The position numbers and the translations under genes are program-made. This document shows, one piece after another, positions 6,403 through 14,959 of a stretch of DNA of 38,908 nucleotides (positions are counted from its first letter, which is position 1; each line of letters starts with the position of its first letter). The DNA is from Natrinema thermotolerans DSM 11552. Its GTDB lineage: Archaea; Halobacteriota; Halobacteria; Halobacteriales; Natrialbaceae. The DNA is taken from NCBI GenBank assembly GCA_000337115.1, contig AOIR01000064.1, positions 63,226-102,133 on the forward strand, in the 5' to 3' direction. The notes under the pieces are model-generated. The model worked only from the letters and a program-made list of their open reading frames with translations. It ran no database searches and had not been told where the DNA came from.

Positions 6403-8801
6403 GCTTCGGCCCCGCGGTCGTCTCGCCGTCGTGGCTCGAGGCCCACCGGGAGTCGGACTCGGTCGTCGCCGTCGACGTCCGGGATCGGCGCGACTACGAG
6501 GAGTTGGGGCATCTCCCCGGCGCAGTCAGTGTCCCGGGCGATCGGTTCCGCGACCCCAGTAGCGTCGCGGCCGGGAAGTTGCCGGCGGCCGACGACTTCG
6601 CTGACCTGCTCGCCGAGGCCGGCATCGACCCCGACGACACGCTCGTCGCGTACGGTGGCGACCCCGCGCTCGCGGCCCGCTTTCTGGTGACCGCACTGGT
6701 CTACGGTCACGAGGGGAGTCTTTACCTGTTAGACGGCGGCCTCGAGGCCTGGCGCGACGGCGACGACCGCTCGCTGACCACGGACGTCCCCGACCGCGAG
6801 CCGACCGACTACGAGGCCGCGCTGTGCGAGGACGCGCCGCTGGTCGACCGGGACGCGGTCGAGGCGGCCGTCGAGGGCGACGCCGTCCTCGTCGACACCC
6901 GGACCGCCGCCGAGTACGAGCAGTCCCGCATTCCGGGAGCCGTCCACCTCGATTGGGAAGACCTGCTCGAGGACGGCCGGCTCAAGTCCGAGGACGACCT
7001 CGAGGCCCTGCTCGCGGAGCGGGGGATCGAACCGGACGAGCGGATCCTGCTGTACTGTAACACGGCCCGGCGGCTCAGTCACACGTTCGTCGTCCTCCGA
7101 CACCTGGGCTACGAGGACGTGGCCTTCTACGAGGGGAGTCTCACCGACTGGGTGCGCGCCGAGGCGCCCGAGTGGGACCCCGTCGAGCTACAGGAACAGG
7201 TCCGTCACTACGCCGACAACGGCGGCTTCGAGGCGATGGTCGACGAACTGGGCGAGGACGTCCTCGGCCGGCTGAAGCTCATCGGGCTCTACCACCAGAA
7301 ACAGCGGGGCTACTTCATGCTGCGGACCCGCGCTCCGGGCGGCCGACTCACCGTTGAGCAGGCCCGCACGATCGGCGAGGTCGCCGACGAGTTCGCCCGG
7401 GCCCCCGCGGAGTACGGCGGCCCCGACCAGAACCCCGTCTTCGGCGACGGCTATCTCGACGCCACGACCCGGCAGGACGTCCAGATGCACTGGATCGAGA
7501 TCGAGGACGTCGCCGAGATCTGGGACCGCTACGACGCGGTCGGGCTCTCGACGATGCAGGCCTGTGGCAACTCGGTCCGGAACGTCGTCGGCTGTCCCGC
7601 GGCCGGGCTCGACCCCGACGAGACTGTCGACATCGAACCCGTCGTCGAGCGGGTGAGCCAGCGGTTCCTCGGGGACCACCACTACGCCAACCTCCCCCGG
7701 AAGTTCAAGGTCAGCGTCACGGGCTGTCACGAGGACTGCGCCCGGTCGGGCATCCAGGATCTCGGGCTGACGCCCGCCCGGAAGGACGGAAAAGACGGGT
7801 TCGTCGCGCGGGTCGGCGGCGGCCTCTCGGACGGCCCCCGCGTCGCCAGCGACATCGACCTCTTCGTCGAACCCGACCAGGTCGACGACCTCGTGGCCGC
7901 GATGGCCGACCTCTTCATGGACCACGGCAGCTACCTCGACACCGCGGTCAACCGGCTGCGCTTTCTCGTCGCCGAGTTCGGCCCCGAGCGGTTCCGCGAG
8001 GAACTCGAGTCCTACGCGGACTTCGAGTTCGTCGAGCCCGACGAGGTCCTGACGATGGACTACCGCGGGGACCACGTCGGTGTCCACGAGGAGGCGGACG
8101 GCCGCTCCTACGTTGGGCTGAACGTCCCGACGGGCCGGATGGGCGGCGACGAGTTCGCGGAGTTGGCAGAACTGGCGGACGAACTGGGCGACGGCGAGGT
8201 CCGCCTGACGCCCAACCAGAACGTCCTTGTCCCGCACCTGACCGACGACGACCTCGAGGCATTGCTCGAGGACCCCCTGCTCGAGCGATACAGCCCCGAT
8301 CCGGGGCCGTTCACGCGCGGAATCGTCACCTGTACGGGCCGGGAGTTCTGTAACTACGGGATCATCGAGACGAAAAACAGGGCGATCAGGTGGGCCCGCG
8401 AACTGGACGACTGGGCCGAGCAGGTCGGAATCGCCGACGACCACGAGGCGATCCGGATCCACATGTCGGGCTGTTCGGCCTCCTGTGCCCAGCCCCAGCT
8501 GGGCGATTTCGGGCTGCGCGGCGAGGTCTACCGCGACGACTACGAGTCCGGGCGGGCGGCCGACCTCGGACTGGGCGGCGACCTCGGGAACGACGAGTTC
8601 ATCGACTGGCTCGTCGGGAAGATCCCCATCGACGACGTGCCCGACGTCGTCAAGGCCACAATGTGTGCCTACGATGCCGACAGCGAGCCCGAGGAGTCCT
8701 TCACCGAGTGGGCCGACCGGACCTCGAACGCGGAACTGCGCGAAATCGTCACCGAACGGCCGGCGCGTGACTCGCCCGCCATCGGGACGGAGGTGAGCTA
8801 G
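6399..8801 (+). CDS. tandem rhodanese - siroheme nitrite/sulfite reductase fusion
   Basis: 800 residues from a GTG start preceded by GGTGATCGTGA. Residues about 8-125 are a rhodanese domain without catalytic Cys (VAYGGD in its place); about 145-255 are a second rhodanese with catalytic C220 (LLYCNTARR). From about 295 on it is a complete siroheme reductase: ferredoxin-like half-domain (300-365), NIR_SIR domain (385-525), second ferredoxin-like domain (555-625), second NIR_SIR domain (635-760). The siroheme/[4Fe-4S] ligands C645, C651 (CTGREFC) and C692, C696 (CSASC) are intact; the first half also has four Cys (C389, C399, C443, C447). The reaction is six-electron reduction of sulfite or nitrite; the sulfurtransferase fusion favours sulfur. 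The next gene starts on the base after its stop and probably supplies electrons. Confidence 0.88.
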   Translation: MSFGPAVVSPSWLEAHRESDSVVAVDVRDRRDYEELGHLPGAVSVPGDRFRDPSSVAAGKLPAADDFADLLAEAGIDPDDTLVAYGGDPALAARFLVTALVYGHEGSLYLLDGGLEAWRDGDDRSLTTDVPDREPTDYEAALCEDAPLVDRDAVEAAVEGDAVLVDTRTAAEYEQSRIPGAVHLDWEDLLEDGRLKSEDDLEALLAERGIEPDERILLYCNTARRLSHTFVVLRHLGYEDVAFYEGSLTDWVRAEAPEWDPVELQEQVRHYADNGGFEAMVDELGEDVLGRLKLIGLYHQKQRGYFMLRTRAPGGRLTVEQARTIGEVADEFARAPAEYGGPDQNPVFGDGYLDATTRQDVQMHWIEIEDVAEIWDRYDAVGLSTMQACGNSVRNVVGCPAAGLDPDETVDIEPVVERVSQRFLGDHHYANLPRKFKVSVTGCHEDCARSGIQDLGLTPARKDGKDGFVARVGGGLSDGPRVASDIDLFVEPDQVDDLVAAMADLFMDHGSYLDTAVNRLRFLVAEFGPERFREELESYADFEFVEPDEVLTMDYRGDHVGVHEEADGRSYVGLNVPTGRMGGDEFAELAELADELGDGEVRLTPNQNVLVPHLTDDDLEALLEDPLLERYSPDPGPFTRGIVTCTGREFCNYGIIETKNRAIRWARELDDWAEQVGIADDHEAIRIHMSGCSASCAQPQLGDFGLRGEVYRDDYESGRAADLGLGGDLGNDEFIDWLVGKIPIDDVPDVVKATMCAYDADSEPEESFTEWADRTSNAELREIVTERPARDSPAIGTEVS

Positions 8802-10121
8802 ATGTCGGGTACCGATCCCGCCGCGACCGACGGGCCCCGTCCCGGCGTTCCGCAGGCGGGGGTCAAGGGCATCGGCGAGGACCCGCGCGAACAGGACCGC
8901 GACGTCGCCGAGGCCCCCGGCAAGATCTGGTTCCGCGACTTAGACGAGGCCGTCATCGAGGCCGACCGCTGTATCCAGTGTGCCTCCTGTGTCGCGGCCT
9001 GTCCCTCCGACTCCATCGGCATCGACGAGGACGAGGGCAGACCGACGCTGGTCAAGATGTGTACCGGCTGCTCGCGCTGCTGGGACTTCTGTCCCCGCAG
9101 CGGCCTGCGCTACGAGCGCCACCTCGAGCTGACCCAGGAAGAACGCGGCCTCGCGGAGCCGGGTACCTACGCCGCGCGGGCGACCGACGAGGCCGCCAAC
9201 GCGGGTCAGGATGGCGGCGTCGTGACGGCGCTGCTCGCAGCGCTGCTCGAGGCCGGCGAGATCGACGGCGCGGTCGTCGCCCGCGAACAGGAAGACGAAC
9301 CGCTGCGCGGCGAGGCCGTGTTGGCGACCTCCCGCGAGGAACTGCTCGCGGCGGGCGGTAGTATCTACAACCAGACGATGGGACTGGGACAACTCGACGA
9401 ACTGCTCGCCGACGCCGATCTGGGGAGCGAGGCGCACGGCGCCTCGGACAGTCGAGCGGGGAGTGAAACGACCCGCGAGACCGATGATCCCGCCCTCGCG
9501 TTCGTCGGCACCCCCTGTATGATCCAGGGGGCGACCGCGCTCGATCGCTACGACCACGAGCCCGCCGACCCGATCGCGCTGACCGTCGCGCTGATGTGTA
9601 CCCGCAGCTTCGAACACAGCCGGTTGGTGTCGCGACTCGAGACCTTCGACGTCGACCCCGCCGCCGTCGATACCCTCGACATCAGCGATGGGGAACTCCG
9701 CGCGACCGACGCGGCCGGCGAGACGCTGCTCGAGACCGACGTCGACGCGTTCGACGCGGCCGGGCTGCGCGGCTGTGACGAGTGTGCGGACTTCGTCGGT
9801 GGCGCGGCCGACATCAGCGTCGGCAACGTCGGCAGCTCGGACGGCGAGACGACCGTCGTCGTCCGGACCGAAACCGGCGAGTCGGCCTGGGAGACGGCGG
9901 CCCCCGCCCTCGAGACGGCCGCGATCGACCGGCCGGCGACGCTCGAGAAACTGGCCGACTGGAACCGCCGTCGTGCCGAGTCGATCCTCCCGCGGGAGTA
10001 CGACCCCGAGGCCGGGATCGGCATTACCTACGAACACCACCGCGAGAGCTACGACGGAACCGACCGCGAGCCCGAACCGCTGAACCCGGCTCGTGTCCAC
10101 CAGTACGAAGAGTGGTGTTGA
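8802..10121 (+). CDS. F420 hydrogenase/dehydrogenase beta subunit (FrhB/FpoF-like) with two [4Fe-4S] clusters
   Basis: 439 residues; ATG lies directly after the reductase TAG, with GGAGGTG seven bases before it. Residues 57-67 (CIQCASCVAAC) and 87-97 (CTGCSRCWDFC) are two ferredoxin-type [4Fe-4S] motifs. The rest is FrhB N and C domains: NAGQDGGVVTALLAALLEAGEIDGAVV, AGGSIYNQTMG, FVGTPCMIQGATAL and CDECADFVGGAADISVGNVGS. Members carry FAD and oxidise reduced coenzyme F420, which haloarchaea possess. The architecture equals the N-terminal half of F420-dependent sulfite reductase Fsr, whose C-terminal half is a siroheme reductase; here that half is the upstream gene. Direct electron transfer F420H2 - FAD - Fe-S - siroheme is the inference. 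A low-homology insert at about 208-230 is Ser/Glu-rich. Confidence 0.85.
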   Translation: MSGTDPAATDGPRPGVPQAGVKGIGEDPREQDRDVAEAPGKIWFRDLDEAVIEADRCIQCASCVAACPSDSIGIDEDEGRPTLVKMCTGCSRCWDFCPRSGLRYERHLELTQEERGLAEPGTYAARATDEAANAGQDGGVVTALLAALLEAGEIDGAVVAREQEDEPLRGEAVLATSREELLAAGGSIYNQTMGLGQLDELLADADLGSEAHGASDSRAGSETTRETDDPALAFVGTPCMIQGATALDRYDHEPADPIALTVALMCTRSFEHSRLVSRLETFDVDPAAVDTLDISDGELRATDAAGETLLETDVDAFDAAGLRGCDECADFVGGAADISVGNVGSSDGETTVVVRTETGESAWETAAPALETAAIDRPATLEKLADWNRRRAESILPREYDPEAGIGITYEHHRESYDGTDREPEPLNPARVHQYEEWC

Positions 10122-10232
10122 CCGGCTGACGGCCGGCCGCGGGCTCGAGCGACGCGTTGGGGCCGCTCGAAGTGTTTTCATCCGGCGGGAATTCTCGGCC
10201 GGGTTATCCCCCGCCGTCCCGTATGGGGTAGT

Positions 10233-10892
10233 ATGACGGGCTTTCGTGCAACGGTCGTCGTCAACGAACCGGCGGACTGTCCGGTCGCTACTGTCTCGGC
10301 GGCGGCCAACGAGCAGATCGACTCGATCGCTCGCTCCTCACGGGCCACCGCCGACGGGACCGTCGTCGAGGAGTTCGGCGTCGCCGCCGACGCCTCGATC
10401 GACGAGAGCGGGGACGCCGGCGTCGAGCTGACGCCGGTCCAGTCGAACGAACGGGAGGCCATCTACCGGTTCGAGCGCGACGCCGCCGCTGACTGCGTCT
10501 GCGAGGTCGTCGAGGGAACCGGGACCCCGGTCTCCTCGGTCCGGGCCCAGGATGGCTCCCTGCTGTTGTCCTTTCGGACCCTCGAACTGGCCGAGATCGC
10601 CGACATCGTCGATCGCCTGCGGGAGCTGTTCGACGGCGTCCTCGTCGAGGAACTGACACAGGACCACGAGGAGATCTCGGCGGATCCGGTCGTCGTCGAC
10701 CGCGAGATACTCACGGACAGACAACAGGAGATCGTCGAGACAGCCCACGAGATGGGCTATTTCGACTACCCGAAGGGTGCGAACGCGACCGACGTCGCCG
10801 AGGAGTTGGGCGTCGCCCGATCGACCTTCACCGAGCATCTGGCGGCGGCCCAGACGAAGCTGATGGACGCGATCCTCGAGGAAGAAACGTAG
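10233..10892 (+). CDS. HTH_10 (Bat-type) transcriptional regulator
   Basis: 219 residues from MTGFRATVVVNEPADCPV. The N-terminal domain (about 1-150) is the sensor-like region typical of these regulators, with CPV and CVCEVV cysteines that might respond to redox or metal. The C-terminal HTH_10 domain (about 162-215) reads LTDRQQEIVETAHEMGYFDYP...ATDVAEELGVARSTFTEHLAAAQTKLMDAI. It follows the reductase/F420 pair in the same direction after 111 bases, with a T-run at about 10172 and its own weak TATA-like GGTTATCCC. The position suggests it regulates that operon; this is inference. Confidence 0.88.
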   Translation: MTGFRATVVVNEPADCPVATVSAAANEQIDSIARSSRATADGTVVEEFGVAADASIDESGDAGVELTPVQSNEREAIYRFERDAAADCVCEVVEGTGTPVSSVRAQDGSLLLSFRTLELAEIADIVDRLRELFDGVLVEELTQDHEEISADPVVVDREILTDRQQEIVETAHEMGYFDYPKGANATDVAEELGVARSTFTEHLAAAQTKLMDAILEEET

Positions 10893-10927
10893 CTGCTGGC
10901 ATCGTTTCGGACCGAATCCCGTTTTCC

Positions 10928-11365
10928 TTATTCGGCGATGATGACCGGTCGGTCGGCGTCGATGATGACCCGCTGACTGACGCTGCCGAAGATCGCTTTG
11001 CCGACCGGCGACCGTTTCCGAACGCCCAGCAGGATCGCATCGGCGTCGATCTCCGCCGCGACCTGTCCGATACCGTCGGCCGGGTCGCCGACCATTTCCA
11101 TCCGCTCGACGTCGATGCCGTCGTCCGCGAGCCGTTCCTCGATCAGCGGGACGGTGTCGGGAACGTCACGGATCTCGGGCAGCGACTCGTTGAGATCGTC
11201 GATGAACGTCGTTCCACCTTCGTCGGCGATCGTGTCGATCTCCTCGAGGACGTGCAGGACCGTCACCGACAGGTCGTCGGGATCGGCCGGGAGCGAGCGT
11301 AGCGTCTCGAGCTGTGCGGTTGCGCGCTGTTCGTCGGTGTCGACCGGGACGAGAACGTGGTACAT
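10928..11365 (-). CDS. UspA-type universal stress protein
   Basis: 145 residues starting MYHVLVPVDTDEQRATAQ. One Usp domain: VTVLHVLEEID near residue 40, VGDPADGIGQVAAEIDADAILLGVRKRSPVGKAIFGSVSQRVI with the glycine-rich nucleotide loop, and PVIIAE at the end. Many members bind ATP and support survival under stress, but no single reaction is known. Longer in-frame extensions to 12328 run through the VOC and MFS genes and are rejected. It is divergent from the VOC gene. Confidence 0.9.
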   Translation of the reverse strand: MYHVLVPVDTDEQRATAQLETLRSLPADPDDLSVTVLHVLEEIDTIADEGGTTFIDDLNESLPEIRDVPDTVPLIEERLADDGIDVERMEMVGDPADGIGQVAAEIDADAILLGVRKRSPVGKAIFGSVSQRVIIDADRPVIIAE

Positions 11366-11527
11366 ACCCGATCGTGAGGGCCATGCCGTCAAAGGTGTAC
11401 TGGCGGTTCCCACCGCGTGACGGCGACGCCCCGCCGTCCGGCAGGCGACACGGTCGGTTCCCTCCGAGAACCGGCAGTCCCGGCGCCTGCCAGTAACCCT
11501 TTGGCCGGCGGCGTCCTCCCGGACCAC

Positions 11528-11905
11528 ATGGACGTCATTCACACGGCGCTGTGGGTCTCGGATCTCGAACGCACCTGGGCGTTCTACGTCGACGCCCTCG
11601 GACTCGAGGAGAACTGGTCGTTCACGACCGACGATGGGGTCGAGAACGTCTACATCGGCGGCGAGAACGCGGAGTTCCAGTTCAAGTACGATCCCGAGGG
11701 CAGCCCGGAGATCGATTCCGGGACGATGGCCCACGTCGCGGTCGGCGTCGACAGCGTCGACGAGGTCTTCGATCGACTCGTCGAACGGGTCGATCCCCCG
11801 ATCCACGAGGAACCGATGACGATGGACGACATCGGCGTCCGCGTTGCCTTCCTCGAGGACCCGGACGGTTACGTGGTCGAACTGGTCGAAGAACTCGATT
11901 CCTAG
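11528..11905 (+). CDS. VOC/glyoxalase-family protein
   Basis: 125 residues from MDVIHTALWVSDLERTWAFYVDALGL. Two beta-alpha-beta-beta-beta repeats give the vicinal oxygen chelate fold. The four expected metal ligands are present: H5, a Glu in ENAEFQFKYD, His in MAHVAVGVDS, and Glu in YVVELVEEL. Length and motifs fit glyoxalase I (lactoylglutathione lyase-like), but haloarchaea lack glutathione, so the true thiol or substrate is uncertain. Its stop and the MFS stop overlap inside a shared CTAG at 11902-11905, a tight convergent arrangement. Confidence 0.85.
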   Translation: MDVIHTALWVSDLERTWAFYVDALGLEENWSFTTDDGVENVYIGGENAEFQFKYDPEGSPEIDSGTMAHVAVGVDSVDEVFDRLVERVDPPIHEEPMTMDDIGVRVAFLEDPDGYVVELVEELDS

Positions 11906-13107
11906 TCCGACTCGCCGGCCGCAGCGGGGTTCGTCACGGTTGGCTCCGTCCGAACGACCTGGACGAGGAATCCGGCCGCGATCGTGACGACGGCGGCCAA
12001 AAACAGCCACGACGTGCGGTAGCCCACCGTATCGGCCAGATAGCCGAACGCGGGCGGGGCGACGAGTGCGCCGCTCGTCAACGCGAGTTGGCCGCCGGCG
12101 GTCGCACCGCCCATCTCGTCGGCGCGGACGAGCGTCGCCATGACGGAGTAGTAGACGCCGGTGTAGCCGAGGACGAAAAAACCGAGAACCGAGAAAGCGA
12201 TCGCGGCGCCGCGTTCGCTCGTCGTCGACGCGACGACGACGAACATGACGGCACTGCCGATCGATTGGGCGATCAGCAGCGAGCCGATCCTGATCCGGGG
12301 CTCCCCGGGGAGGGCGTCGCTCAGCCACCCGGTCAACACGCGACCCACACTGCCGAACAACTGGACGAGTGCGAGGACGACCCCGCCGAACGCGACGGAC
12401 GCGCCGACGGACTCCTCGACGTAGAGAACGGTGTAGCCCGTCGTCGTGAACAGGGCCGCTCCGAGAAAGAGCCCAGCAACGATCAACGAGCGGTACGCCC
12501 GATTCGAGAGCAGTTTGCGGAAGTCCGGATAGCCGGGCTCGTCCCCCTCGCCGTCGCTCGCATAAAGCCGATAGAAGGCGACGGCGACGAGCAGTCCAAC
12601 GGCGGCGGCGACGAGAAAGCCAGCCTGCCAGAACAGCGCGCCCGCGAGCCCGGTGACCAGCAGGGCGCTGATGCCGCTGCCACCGGTGACGCCGACCTGT
12701 TTGATCCCCATCGCGAGGTTCCGTCGACCGGGATCGATGTTGTCGAAGACGGCCTTGTTCGTCCCCGGGATCGCGGTGCCATACAGCGACCCGAGAACGA
12801 ACACCGCCGCGAGCAACAGTGCGTAGGTGGGCGCACCCGCGACCAGCAGCGTCCCCGTCGCGAGTCCGAGCAGGCCAAGCGTCAGCGTCGTCCGCTCACC
12901 GAACCGGTCGGTCAGGGCACCGAGGGGCAACAGGAAGACGGCGTAGCCGAAGGTGAGTGCCGTGACGACGACCCCGACCGAAAACCGGGAGAGGCCGAAG
13001 GCGGTCCGGAAGAACGGCGTCGCCGCGAAGATCGTATAGTAACAGATACTCGCCGAGATCTGCCACGTCGTGACCAACAGGACGGTCCGCCAGTCCGATC
13101 GCTCCAT
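11902..13107 (-). CDS. MFS transporter
   Basis: 401 residues from MERSDWRTVLLVTTWQ. Twelve hydrophobic segments are visible in two groups of six around a charged loop (ASDGEGDEPGYPDFRKLL, about 185-205). The MFS signature between segments 2 and 3 is GALTDRFGERTTL, and a matching GWLSDALPGEPRIR occurs in the second half. AVFDNIDPGRRNLAMGIKQVGVTGGSG marks segment 5. Substrate is unknown; the general shape is of the NarK/OFA-like organic anion group. Start chosen at 13105-13107 as longer forms add a non-hydrophobic 94-residue stretch through the promoter region. Confidence 0.88.
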   Translation of the reverse strand: MERSDWRTVLLVTTWQISASICYYTIFAATPFFRTAFGLSRFSVGVVVTALTFGYAVFLLPLGALTDRFGERTTLTLGLLGLATGTLLVAGAPTYALLLAAVFVLGSLYGTAIPGTNKAVFDNIDPGRRNLAMGIKQVGVTGGSGISALLVTGLAGALFWQAGFLVAAAVGLLVAVAFYRLYASDGEGDEPGYPDFRKLLSNRAYRSLIVAGLFLGAALFTTTGYTVLYVEESVGASVAFGGVVLALVQLFGSVGRVLTGWLSDALPGEPRIRIGSLLIAQSIGSAVMFVVVASTTSERGAAIAFSVLGFFVLGYTGVYYSVMATLVRADEMGGATAGGQLALTSGALVAPPAFGYLADTVGYRTSWLFLAAVVTIAAGFLVQVVRTEPTVTNPAAAGESD

Positions 13108-13410
13108 CCGCGGTACCCTTTGCAGAGGGGTTCGAAAAACGTGGCGGCGACGGTGTCCCCTGCTGAATCGATTGCGTGTATCGCCGACCCCGACGGGGCC
13201 GGCGGTGACTCGATCCGGGCGCTCGAGCGAACCCCACGAAAGACAATTATAGTAATCGGTGGGGCATTCGACTGACTGTCTGTTCGTTCGATGTCGAAAA
13301 CGCCACCCGGACGTGTTCGTGATACCGGCAAAATGCGGACATCCGACGTGTCGAGTGCCGGCACCGACTAAACGATAATACTTTTCCATTGGCGTCCGAA
13401 ATCCCTGAGT
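13108..13410. other. divergent promoter region of MFS gene and citrate synthase
   Basis: 302 bases with no gene. Contains the citZ TATA element (13374-13381), a minus-strand TATAAT (13246-13251) and a minus-strand T-rich GTTTTTCGAA (about 13130-13140) that may drive the MFS gene. Nothing else was recognised. Confidence 0.5.
13374..13381 (+). promoter_or_regulatory. TATA element of citrate synthase
   Basis: GATAATAC followed by TTTT, centred about 33 bases before the ATG at 13411, giving a very short leader of about five bases. Confidence 0.55.
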
Positions 13411-14559
13411 ATGTCTGACGACCTCAAGAAAGGGCTCGAGGGCGTGTTGGTTGCCGAATCGGAGCTCAGCTCGATCGACGGTGATGCGGGCCGGTTGATC
13501 TATCGCGGCTACACCATCGAGGATCTAGCTCGCGGCGCGAGCTACGAGGAGGTCCTCTATCTGCTCTGGAACGGTCATCTCCCGACCGAGGACGAACTCG
13601 AGCCGTTTATCGAGGCCCTGCTCGAGGAACGCGAGGTCGACGACGACGTCCTCGACACGATGGAGCGGCTGGCCGCGGCCGGCGAGCGGCCGATGGCCGC
13701 GCTGCGGACCGCCGTCTCGATGTTTTCGGCCTACGAACCCGAGGACGACGCCGATCCCGAGGATCTCGACGCGACGCTTCGGAAGGGTCGTCGCATCACG
13801 GCCAAGATCCCGACCGCGCTGGCGGCGTTCGAACGCTACCGTCAGGGCGAGGAACCGGTCGACCCCGATCCGGACCTGGGGCTCGCCGCGAACTTCCTCT
13901 ACATGCTGACCGGCGAGGAGCCGGACGACATCGCCGCCGAAACCTTCGATCAGGCGCTGATCCTCCACGCCGATCACGGGCTCAACGCTTCGACGTTTAC
14001 CTCGATGGTCATCGGCTCGACGATGGCTGACATCTACAGCGCCGTCACTGGCGGCATCAGCGCCCTCTCGGGGCCGCTTCACGGCGGCGCGAACCAGGAC
14101 GTCATGGAGGTCCTCATCGAGATCGACGAGAGCGACCTCGACCACCGCGAGTGGGTCGAGCAGGCGACCGCCGAAGGCCGGCGCATTCCCGGCTTCGGCC
14201 ACCGCGTCTACAACGTCAAGGACCCCCGCGCGAAGATCCTCCAGGAACGCAGCAAGGAACTCGCCGAGACCGGTGAGGACAAGTGGTACAACTACACCAC
14301 GACGATCGAGCAGTTCCTCACCGAGGAGAAGGGCCTCGTCGAGAAGGGGATCGCCCCGAACGTCGACTTCTACTCCGGCTCGGTCTACTACCAGCTCGGC
14401 ATCCCGATCGACATGTACACCCCCATCTTCGCGATGAGCCGCGTCGGCGGCTGGATCGCCCACGTCCTCGAGTACCAGGCGGAAAACCGCCTCATCCGAC
14501 CGCGCGCCCGCTACACCGGCCCGCAGGATCAGGCGTTCGTCCCGCTCGAGGAACGGTAA
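13411..14559 (+). CDS. citZ: citrate synthase
   Basis: 382 residues, the length of archaeal/Gram-positive type citrate synthases. It begins MSDDLKKGLEGVLVAESELS and shows LIYRGYTIEDLA near the N-terminus. Catalytic residues are in place: His in ILHADHGLNASTFT, His in PGFGHRVYNVKDPR, and Asp in APNVDFYSGSVYYQLGIP. SGPLHGGANQDVM is the conserved oxaloacetate/CoA region. It condenses oxaloacetate and acetyl-CoA at the TCA cycle entry in the cytosol. 2-Methylcitrate synthase activity cannot be excluded from sequence. It has its own promoter and is single. Confidence 0.95.
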   Translation: MSDDLKKGLEGVLVAESELSSIDGDAGRLIYRGYTIEDLARGASYEEVLYLLWNGHLPTEDELEPFIEALLEEREVDDDVLDTMERLAAAGERPMAALRTAVSMFSAYEPEDDADPEDLDATLRKGRRITAKIPTALAAFERYRQGEEPVDPDPDLGLAANFLYMLTGEEPDDIAAETFDQALILHADHGLNASTFTSMVIGSTMADIYSAVTGGISALSGPLHGGANQDVMEVLIEIDESDLDHREWVEQATAEGRRIPGFGHRVYNVKDPRAKILQERSKELAETGEDKWYNYTTTIEQFLTEEKGLVEKGIAPNVDFYSGSVYYQLGIPIDMYTPIFAMSRVGGWIAHVLEYQAENRLIRPRARYTGPQDQAFVPLEER

Positions 14560-14614
14560 CGGCCGCGAGTCGTTTCGGTTCGGGTTCGATCGCGCGCGAA
14601 CGTTTTCGTCGGAT

Positions 14615-14959
14615 TCAGTACCGATCGCTCAGTTCTCGGACCAGCACGGAGACCCCGATCAGCGAGGTCAGCAGGACGGTGAGGTTGAACGCGGCGTGGA
14701 CGAGCGGCTGGTACTTGGGATCGACCCAAAGGTCGATGGCGTCGGTCACGCTGCCGTAGAACCGGACGAGCGCGACGACCGCGACCACCGAACAGACGGC
14801 GAGCCCGCCCCAGACGAGGTATCGCCGGATCGCCGCCGAACGCGGATCGAGCCCGTCGTCCGACTCGGCGGTCGGCGGCGAATCGTCCGTCTCATCGTGA
14901 TACTGGTCGTCCGGCGGTGCCTCGAGCGTCGTTTCGGCGTCGGTCGGTGTCTCGGTCAT
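14615..14959 (-). CDS. small two-helix membrane protein, partner of PGF-CTERM protein
   Basis: 114 residues. The first ~50 are acidic and disordered (MTETPTDAETTLEAPPDDQ), then two hydrophobic segments at about 47-65 (YLVWGGLAVCSVVAVVALV) and 85-107 (VHAAFNLTVLLTSLIGVSVLV). No known domain. Its ATG overlaps the TGA of the upstream PGF-CTERM gene (ATGA at 14956-14959), so the two are translationally coupled and probably work together at the membrane. Function unknown. Confidence 0.75.
   Translation of the reverse strand: MTETPTDAETTLEAPPDDQYHDETDDSPPTAESDDGLDPRSAAIRRYLVWGGLAVCSVVAVVALVRFYGSVTDAIDLWVDPKYQPLVHAAFNLTVLLTSLIGVSVLVRELSDRY

Noticed and set aside
11551..13275. 574-residue + strand ORF across the MFS gene
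   Set aside because: Arg/Gly/Asp-rich, no motif, and antisense to a clear 12-helix transporter.
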